Part shown: piece after piece, positions 17,979-24,018 of the stretch | Layout of the letters: each line of letters opens with the position of its first letter | How positions within the stretch are numbered: the first letter of the stretch is position 1 | Source: Perkinsus marinus ATCC 50983 | Taxonomy: Eukaryota; Perkinsozoa; Perkinsida; Perkinsidae | Length of the DNA stretch: 24,018 nucleotides | NCBI RefSeq assembly: GCF_000006405.1 | Contig: NW_003214716.1 | Coordinates: 192,567-216,584 of the forward strand | Direction of reading: 5' to 3' | Program-made: the position numbers and the translations under genes | The notes under the pieces: generated by a model | What the model was told of the DNA's origin: nothing | Seen by the model: the letters and a program-made list of their open reading frames with translations, nothing else | Database searches by the model: none

Positions 17979-19546
17979 ATCTGCGAAAATCTACAAGTAT
18001 CTTTGCGCATGCGTGCAGAAAGATTCTCAACTCAACACCCGGCATCACCATCAAAACGCACAGCAAAAACTTACAAGTCTTAAAAAATGAGATGCAATGT
18101 TGGAGGAATTTATGTTCGTTTTCCTCAGCTAAGCTCACTCATATGCGAATTCGGGTAGAAGTGTACGGAAACCAGGAATTCTTATATGTCTGGAATTCTG
18201 ATATGAAAAACACCAGTGAAAAAAATAAAAAAACCAATGAAAAGTGAAAAAATATATTTCACCATTGCTGCATACTGCAAATATCGCGTTTTTCACAATG
18301 TATTACGCCACTGCATGTAAAATGCGGTGAAAAACGCGATATTCGCGGTAATATGCAGTAGTCGTGAAATATGTTTTTCACTAGTGTTTTTCATATCACT
18401 AGGGTTAAACTCCACTGTTATATACAATAACTAATATTCAATACCTAACCCGAAACACGCCGACAAGACCCGAAATATTCCACCAAAAAAGACAACTCTC
18501 ACAGCTCGAGAACACCAATATAAATTTGTCTTTGAATTGAAGATATAATACAGTTGAACGAAACTCCTCCGCGGACTACGGCATTTCCATGTTAATTTCA
18601 TCGACGTATTAAAAAGTATTCCCAGAATTTGGTATCACGTGTAAAACTTGATCCTGGAAGTAGTCTTGGAACTCAGACAAGGTCTACTGAACACGCCGAA
18701 TATAACCGGGCCGTAACAAGGAGAGTTGAGACCGATAGTAGGGATATAAACTTGCGTTATAACCCTATGAATGTGTCCTGAGATATTACTATAGAATGCC
18801 CTCGGGGGTAATTCCAACCTGCACCCTCCCTTAATTCTGCGTCACGTGTGCATGCGTGCAACAGTGGGTGACGCTGGAGAGCGTGTCACCTCATACTCCC
18901 TATCAATTAGGACGCATCGGGTCGTCTAGTATACGATAGAATAACAGTCGTTGTTAGGTCCTTCACCAATTATTCACTATCATTGTCTGTGTCATCCACT
19001 TTTGAACCAAACGATTATGGTCGTGTAGAAATATCCGAATCCGGGAGAAAATCACACCCCGAGCGCGCCATATACGGAACACATGACGATGGAAGGACTC
19101 TATAGTATTAATACTATGCATAGTAACATCATGTTTGACCTGTGATATCCGAGGTGCGGTATCATCGCGTTGATAGCAGGGTTGTCCAACGTAGTTGTTG
19201 AACCTCCGTATTTCCATTTTGACGAGTATTTCAACAGGTCATCAATGATGACTCATCATCATGTAGTACGGTCTGTGATAATCCCCTCCTGTAGTTGTAT
19301 TATTAAGTTAATAATATCAACTATCACGTTTTTCACACTGAGTATACCAGCAGGTTATCATCATGTATTAAGGTCTAATCATCTTTAGTTGTACTATTAT
19401 GAATCCCGAGCTCTTCACCCATCCCCTTCGAACGTGGAACCTCCGCGTACCTGTTCGGTATCGCCCCTCGGGGGTGCATGCAACGAAGATGCACAAGGCT
19501 AAGATATTGGATACCTCTAGTCAACGTAGGATGAGGGAGAACCTTT
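17979..19546. other. intergenic, repeats only
   Basis: Holds an inverted diverged copy of the 64-bp unit (about 18090-18140), a TGGAGTTTC-family element (18191-18414) and a diverged duplication (about 19255-19310 and 19360-19400, TCATCATGTA then TAGTTGTA). Reverse-strand open frames of 60 and 84 codons (18635-18817, 18963-19217) show no recognisable motif and are not called. Confidence 0.5.
18191..18414. mobile_element. compound TGGAGTTTC-family element, 224 bp
   Basis: Left TGGAATTCTGATATGAAAAA, right tttttcatatcactaggg then TTAAACTCCA. Inside, the core occurs in both orientations (AAATATCGCG and CGCGATATTCGCGGTAATAT), giving a long internal inverted repeat. Confidence 0.7.
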
Positions 19547-20005
19547 GGCATAGCTGCCCCACACACTTGGGAATAAGCACGATTTAGGGTGGCATAGCCG
19601 CCCCGCACAGGGAAATAGGTGTATCTTAGAATGGCATACCCGCCCCGCAGAAGAAATTTCGCATATCTCAGAGTGGCATACCCGCCCCACAGAAGAAATT
19701 TCGCATATCTCATGGTAGCATACCCGCCCCACAGGAGAAATTTCGCATATCTCAGAGTGGCATACCCGCCCCACAGAAACAAATTCGCATATCTCATGGT
19801 GGCATAGCCGCTCTGGAAGACGGTCACAATTCACAATTCTGTGCAAAAAAGGCATTTCTGAGCATGGCATATCTGCCCCACACACAAAAGATAGTCGCAT
19901 CTCAAATTGGCATACCCGCCCCATCTATGGCATATCTGCCCCACACACAAAAGATAGTCGCATCTCAAATTGGCATACCCGCCCCATGAATGGCATATCT
20001 GCCCC
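19547..20005. repeat. 42-bp and 63-bp minisatellite sharing the GGCATA..GCCCC core
   Basis: GGCATA(G/C)CCGCCCC occurs at 19547, 19591, 19633, 19675, 19717, 19759 and 19801 (periods 44 then 42), with GAAGAAATTTCGCATATCTC between. From 19866 a different form follows: GGCATATCTGCCCCACACAC, AAAAGATAGTCGCATCTC and GGCATACCCGCCCCAT, repeated with a 63-bp period to about 20005. Core and CGCAT(AT)CT spacer motif match the 56-bp array at 1046-2092. The 42-bp period keeps reverse-strand frames open by chance. Confidence 0.93.
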
Positions 20006-20027
20006 ACTCCTCTCTTTTCCCCTTCAG
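20006..20027 (+). promoter_or_regulatory. strong polypyrimidine tract and AG acceptor
   Basis: CCTCTCTTTTCCCCTTCAG lies 14 bases ahead of the ATG at 20042, directly after the last minisatellite core. As no upstream exon is evident it may be a spliced-leader trans-splice acceptor, known in Perkinsus and dinoflagellates, or the acceptor of a leader intron. Confidence 0.6.
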
Positions 20028-20041
20028 GTATAGCCGGTGTG

Positions 20042-22913
20042 ATGAGCCAAGCCATCATGAAGTATAAACCATCCGTATACGGTTGGTTCGGCAAAAGGAC
20101 CTTCGCCGAGAATATCCTCATTATAGCCTTACCAAGTAATAATAATAAAGACGACGACGATAACGACGGCCGCTTACTTATATATTATAATATCCTTATA
20201 TATAGTACAGTATAAAATAGTATATCACACCTTCGCCGAGAATATCCTCATTATAGCCTTACCAAGTAATAATAATAAAGGCAACGACGATGACGACAGC
20301 CGCTTACTTATATATTATAATATCCTTATATATAGTACAGTATAAAATAGTATATCAGACCTTCGCCGAGAATATCCTCATTATAGCCTTACCAAGTAAT
20401 AATAATAAAGGCAACGACGATAACGACGGCCGCTTACTTATATATTATAATATCCTTATATATAGTACAGTATAAAATAGTATATCACACCTTCGCCGAG
20501 AATATCCTCATTATAGCCTTACCAAGTAATAATAATAAAGGCAACGACGATGACGACAGCCGCTTACTTATATATTATAATATCCTTATATATAGTACAG
20601 TATAAAATAGTATATCACACCTTCGCCGAGAATATCCTCATTATAGCCTTACCAAGTAATAATAATAAAGGCAACGACGATAACGACGGCCGCTTACTTA
20701 TATATTATAATATCCTTATATATAGTACAGTATAAAATAGTATATCAGACCTTCGCCGAGAATATCCTCATTATAGCCTTACCAAGTAATAATAATAAAG
20801 GCAACGACGATAACGACGGCCGCTTACTTATATATTATAATATCCTTATATATAGTACAGTATAAAATAGTATATCACACCTTCGCCGAGAATATCCTCA
20901 TTATAGCCTTACCAAGTAATAATAATAAATTCAACGACGATGACGACAGCCGCTTACTTATATATTATAATATCCTTATATATAGTACAGTATAAAATAG
21001 TATATCACACCTTCGCCGAGAATATCCTCATTATAGCCTTACCAAGTAATAATAATAAATTCAACGACGATGACGACAGCCGCTTACTTATATATTATAA
21101 TATCCTTATATATAGTACAGTATAAAATAGTATATCACACCTTCGCCGAGAATATCCTCATTATAGCCTTACCAAGTAATAATAATAAATTCAACGACGA
21201 TGACGACAGCCGCTTACTTATATATTATAATATCCTTATATATAGTACAGTATAAAATAGTATATCACACCTTCGCCGAGAATATCCTCATTATAGCCTT
21301 ACCAAGTAATAATAATAAAGGCAACGACGATGACGACAGCCGCTTACTTATATATTATAATATCCTTATATATAGTACAGTATAAAATAGTATATCAGAC
21401 CTTCGCCGAGAATATCCTCATTATAGCCTTACCAAGTAATAATAATAAAGGCAACGACGATAACGACGGCCGCTTACTTATATATTATAATATCCTTTTA
21501 TATAGTACAGTATAAAATAATATATCATTTATCATCATAATAGTGAGGTCCCATTAGGTGCTATTATATGGGTAGCCTTGTTCATACCATGGGTAATGGA
21601 TTGGAAACCACATCAACTACTAGGGTGGAGAGGATGGGCTCATATGGGACCTTACTTAGTACCGCAATTTGTTAAGCACGGCGAGTAAGGTAACCGTGGA
21701 TCGTGTAAGTGGGCGTATCTGTTTTCAGCTGGCAAGACGCCATAGCTGCCCTTTCGACAGTTGATGGAGAAGACCCTTTATTATTAGATGCGGAAAGGTA
21801 AGCTATTGAGGAGGCTCAGTTTCGAGAAGAGCTTACTTTATAGGGCATCAGCGTTGGTTGATCTAGAGTATGTTAGTCAACGTCGAGCGGCCGTTAGGGA
21901 CATCGTCAAACATTATGGATTTGATGTAGTATTAATGGACCTTCACAACCCGTTTTCCGTAATAATACTCCATATGAAAAACGCGATATTGTAGTAGTCG
22001 TGAAATATATTTTTCACAGAGGACTGGTCAGGAAACTCCATTTATGTGCGTGTGGTACTTTTCTTATAAATACTACCATTACCCCACATATAAAACTTAT
22101 ATAGATGGGCAGAATTACGTTACGGACCGTTACGGCTCACTTTTACGGTTACGATTCAAGCCCCGTATCGTAAAATTACGGCACCGTAACGGGTCTTACG
22201 GAGATGCAGAGGACGAAACGAGGATTGATCATTCAAGTCGCCTGAATCTATTTCATGTGAATGCCCATCAGTAGACGAAGCCGGCTTGGCAGTTCCGGGC
22301 CAGCCTGGGAGTATGACAAGCGAAATTTTCAAAGGAGACGCGTGGTAAATGCGAAACCAAATGTTACTCTCTCAGCGGTTCGGTTGAATCCGAGCCACAA
22401 GAAATGAGTTTAACAACTATTTGAGCTATCGTGGAGTGCATTACAGCGAATCTTTCCGCCACAATTCTGAAAAAGCAGTTCAGCATCAACCGTAAAGTCG
22501 TAAGGCCTTTCCGTAACCGTAAACTGCTTACGTTACGCACACCGTAACGTAAACCGTAAAAAAACGTTACGCTGCCCATCTATAAAAACTTACTACTTTA
22601 ATTTCGCAGTTTTCTACCAAAACGATATCTCCAATGCTGTTGATGGTGAATTCAGGCGCTGTTACCCGTCGTCGCCGACTTAGTAGCTCCTCCCGAAGAA
22701 GGACTACGAATAAAGGCGATCGGCCATTTCGGTAATACCATAACTTTATCGAATCGGCATAGACACGATTTCATAGAAACACAACTACGAGTAGCGATGG
22801 ATGTTCTCTTTGCGGTTGAGCCTGAGGACAGGAAAGTACCTGGGCAGTTGTTACAGCGGCTCGTCCTAACCAATAAGGAACAGTGGGAAAGATATCTCAT
22901 TTTCCAAGAGTAA
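20042..22913 (+). CDS. unknown protein with one membrane segment, 5 exons, tandem array in intron 1
   Basis: Proposed exons: 20042-20136, 21544-21684, 21729-21797, 21844-21925, 22656-22913, about 214 aa. Introns 2 to 4 are GT-AG and in phase; intron 2 has donor GA|gtaagg and intron 3 is only 46 nt. Exon 1 gives MSQAIMKYKPSVYGWFGKRT then FAENILIIALPS. Exon 2 gives EVPLGAIIWVALFIPWVMDW, a single hydrophobic segment, then a Trp-rich stretch (HQLLGWRGWAHMGPY). Exons 3 to 5 give a soluble helical part (RASALVDLEYVSQRRAAVRD; VLFAVEPEDRKVPG; ending ERYLIFQE). I do not recognise the family; a small mitochondrial inner-membrane subunit would fit the layout but is a guess. The exon 1-2 junction works only with non-GT-AG ends. 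The ATG at 20042 was chosen because it follows a strong acceptor and no in-frame ATG lies before it. Confidence 0.55.
20099..21526. repeat. 130-bp tandem array, 11 copies, derived from the exon 1/intron 1 border
   Basis: CCTTCGCCGAG occurs at 20100, 20230, 20360, 20490, 20620, 20750, 20880, 21010, 21140, 21270 and 21400, an exact 130-bp period. Each unit starts with the last 36 bases of exon 1 (coding TFAENILIIALP), continues with AGTAATAATAATAAA and an (ACG)-rich stretch, then TATATATTATAATATCC and TAGTACAGTATAAAATAG. Units differ at few sites: AAAGGC/AAATTC, GATGACGACAGCC/GATAACGACGGCC and TATCACAC/TATCAGAC. Copies 7 to 9 are identical at these marker sites. The repeating 61-codon open frames are by-products of the array. 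Confidence 0.97.
21936..22040. mobile_element. TGGAGTTTC-family element, 105 bp, intron 4 of the unknown gene
   Basis: Left TGGACCTTCACAACCCG, right GGTCAGGAAACTCCA. The core is shortened (AAAACGCGATATTGTAGTAG). It begins 11 bases after the intron 4 donor. Confidence 0.68.
22101..22583. mobile_element. MITE-like element of about 483 bp with TTACGG-rich inverted ends
   Basis: ATAGATGGGCAG at 22101 is matched by CTGCCCATCTAT ending at 22583. Just inside, the left end has TTACGTTACGGACCGTTACGG and TTTTACGGTTACG, and the right end has the complementary CCGTAACCGTAAAC and CCGTAACGTAAACCG. The inverted arms reach about 60-80 bp with mismatches. No transposase is visible inside, so it is non-autonomous. 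Flanks are TA-rich (cttat / aaaactt), so a short TA-type target duplication is possible but cannot be defined. Confidence 0.72.
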
Positions 22914-23796
22914 GATTATTAGAGTTTCACGTGATGAGGCGAAATACTCTGCGCACTAGTGTTTTTCATATCATTTTTCATGAAGTGGGTTAATATTAAA
23001 ATATATGTAAATAACATATGTTTTTTACGTCGATGAAAAGCTATCTTTATGCAAATAGTGAAGTGGATTGAAACTCTTTGCGAATTATAGCGGGCAAATA
23101 TCAGCTCGTATCGCGTTAAACACATACCACGTGTTTTACGCGTTATTCACTACTCACATGCGTTTTTCGCGAGTACGTGAAATATGAAATTTATTTTTTA
23201 CTAGTGTTTTTCCTATTACGAGTAAAACTACACATATAGTTTGATTAATTACCGTATAATTATAAAATCGATATGTACAATGGAGTTTCACCCGTTTTAC
23301 GCGAAGTGGAGTAATACTCCACGTGAAAAACGTGATATTCGCGATGTGAAGTGAATTGAAAACACTTCGCGAATTACACCAAACAAATCATCACATTTCA
23401 CGTAAAACGCTTCCGGCATTTCGCGATAAACGCGAAAAACTCCGAGTAATCGGCGTTTTACACCATTTATTTCACAAGGGAGATTGTGAATTTCGCGAAA
23501 TTTTTTATCGAGAAAAACGCGATTTGGAGACGTGAAAAAAGGCATGTAAAATGAATTTCACTTCCCGATGTGAATTTCGCGTGAAAAAACGCGTTTTCGC
23601 GAAATTCACATGGAGTAAATCGCGATATGCACCGACTAGGGTGAAAAGGCCAGTGAAAAACACGTATTAGACTTCAGCTTCATTTTTCGCGAAATAACGC
23701 GTAATTCGCCAGAAAATACGCGTTTTTCGCGTTTTATACGGGGAAAAACGCGGAAAACACCCCACCCCGCAGTAAAATCCATTAAAAGTCCTCTTC
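22914..23796. mobile_element. cluster of nested TGGAGTTTC-family elements and derived cgttttacgcg repeats
   Basis: Several partial copies lie back to back. 22918-23226 carries ctagtgtttttcatatca, cacataccacgtgttttacg and a degenerate GAGTAAAACTACA end. 23280-23760 starts TGGAGTTTCACCCG then gttttacgcgaagtggagta, followed by many cgcgaaa/cgtaaaa segments. Segment order resembles the 10663-10901 compound copy (cacgtgttttacgcgttattcactactcacatgcg), which suggests a larger family member of about 240-300 bp. No coding sequence is seen. Confidence 0.65.
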
Positions 23797-24018
23797 ATGC
23801 CACTGCCAGCTGTCCACCCACATTTCACTCTATGGAGTCACCTCACTCGCGGGATCCGTCTTATTACTGGCACTTCCACGTTGGGGCCTCGTGGGATGAT
23901 CATGATCATCATCCCGTCAACAGCCATATGTAGCAACCAGCCTTGCGGACCCCTCTGTGAGGGATTGTGGGCGAGAGCTGAGCGAGGTTCGAACCGGGAA
24001 CCTCCCGATGAACAGCTT
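23797..24018 (+). other. open frame running off the window edge, unassigned
   Basis: From the ATG at 23797 (MPLPAVHPHFTLWSHLTRG) the frame is open for 74 codons to the window end. Composition here is less repeat-like than the preceding region. The last third overlaps a tRNA-like sequence, which argues against coding. A second frame from the ATG at 23833 (MESPHSRDPSYYWHF) is open to 23934. Neither is recognised. Confidence 0.2.
23975..24018 (-). repeat. tRNA-like fragment, right-truncated by the window
   Basis: On the minus strand, GGGAGGTTCCCGGTTCGAACC contains an exact B-box-type GGTTCGAACC in a T-arm context. The A-box side lies beyond the window. It is either a tRNA gene entering from the right or a SINE head like those at 12145 and 5737. 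Confidence 0.45.

Noticed and set aside
19375-19924. Two long reverse-strand open frames with a repeated GGYATLRYAKFLLW-type peptide
   Set aside because: The 42-bp period is a multiple of three, so an array stays open by chance. The repeat core is shared with the 56-bp array, where no frame survives, so selection for coding is unlikely.
20115-21515. Series of 61-codon plus-strand open frames repeated every 130 or 260 bp
   Set aside because: They are the same repeat unit read in one frame and end within the next unit. Apart from the TFAENILIIALP piece copied from exon 1, the peptide is translated AT-rich satellite.
21545-21688. Ending the unknown protein at the TAA at 21686 as a 79-aa product
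   Set aside because: A GTAAGG donor overlaps that stop and joins in phase to 21729, and three further exons then stay in phase. The short form remains possible as an alternative transcript.
21735-21755. GCCATAGCTGCCC inside exon 3 of the unknown gene resembling the minisatellite core
   Set aside because: It codes for AIAAL in a continuous exon, matches only part of the core and stands alone. Chance is the simpler explanation.
22105-22580. TTACGG runs as interstitial telomere repeats
   Set aside because: The words are irregular and arranged as an inverted pair at the ends of one element, not as a head-to-tail array.

Overview
This is nuclear DNA from a protist. It carries spliced genes with canonical GT-AG introns, some only 40-52 nt long, a 100-N scaffold gap, several unrelated tandem arrays and many short inverted-repeat elements. 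The gene mix is a branched-chain keto-acid dehydrogenase E2, proton-coupled peptide transporters and a transporter resembling the malaria chloroquine-resistance transporter (CRT). Together with the repeat style this suggests an alveolate, most likely a Perkinsus-like species. That identification is an inference and was not tested by a search.

Layout. 1-2490: a poorly resolved gene remnant, then a 56-bp minisatellite of about 19 copies. 2491-8435 (+): a 14-exon E2 gene that I reconstructed exon by exon. The spliced frame closes exactly at 570 codons and encodes two lipoyl domains, an E3-binding domain and a catalytic domain with the DHRxxDG-type motif. 9293-11768 (+): an 8-exon gene for CFIm25 (NUDT21/CPSF5), the Nudix-fold subunit of cleavage factor Im, 229 aa. 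12415-17978 (-): three intron-less membrane transporters in a row, two tandemly duplicated POT/PTR2 peptide transporters and one CRT-like DMT-fold transporter. 17979-19546: no gene recognised. 19547-20005: a second minisatellite that shares its core motif with the first. 20042-22913 (+): a five-exon gene of unknown function (about 214 aa, one membrane segment). Its first intron is an 11 x 130-bp array built from the end of its own first exon. 22914-24018: nested short inverted-repeat elements and a tRNA-like sequence.

Three things stand out. (1) The E2 gene has two near-identical lipoyl domains, and two of its introns start inside (AGT)17 microsatellites, so many equivalent splice donors lie side by side in the same phase. 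(2) In the unknown gene, the reading frame is kept across the array only if the intron does not have GT-AG ends; the intron is bounded by a direct AGT repeat. (3) Most long introns contain members of one dispersed inverted-repeat family with TGGAGTTTC ends, while other introns are only about 40-52 nt.

Functional links are limited. The two POT genes and the CRT-like gene form a same-strand transporter cluster that may all handle peptides, since PfCRT is reported to carry peptides. The E2 would act in mitochondria. In relatives such as Toxoplasma the branched-chain complex also converts pyruvate to acetyl-CoA in the mitochondrion.
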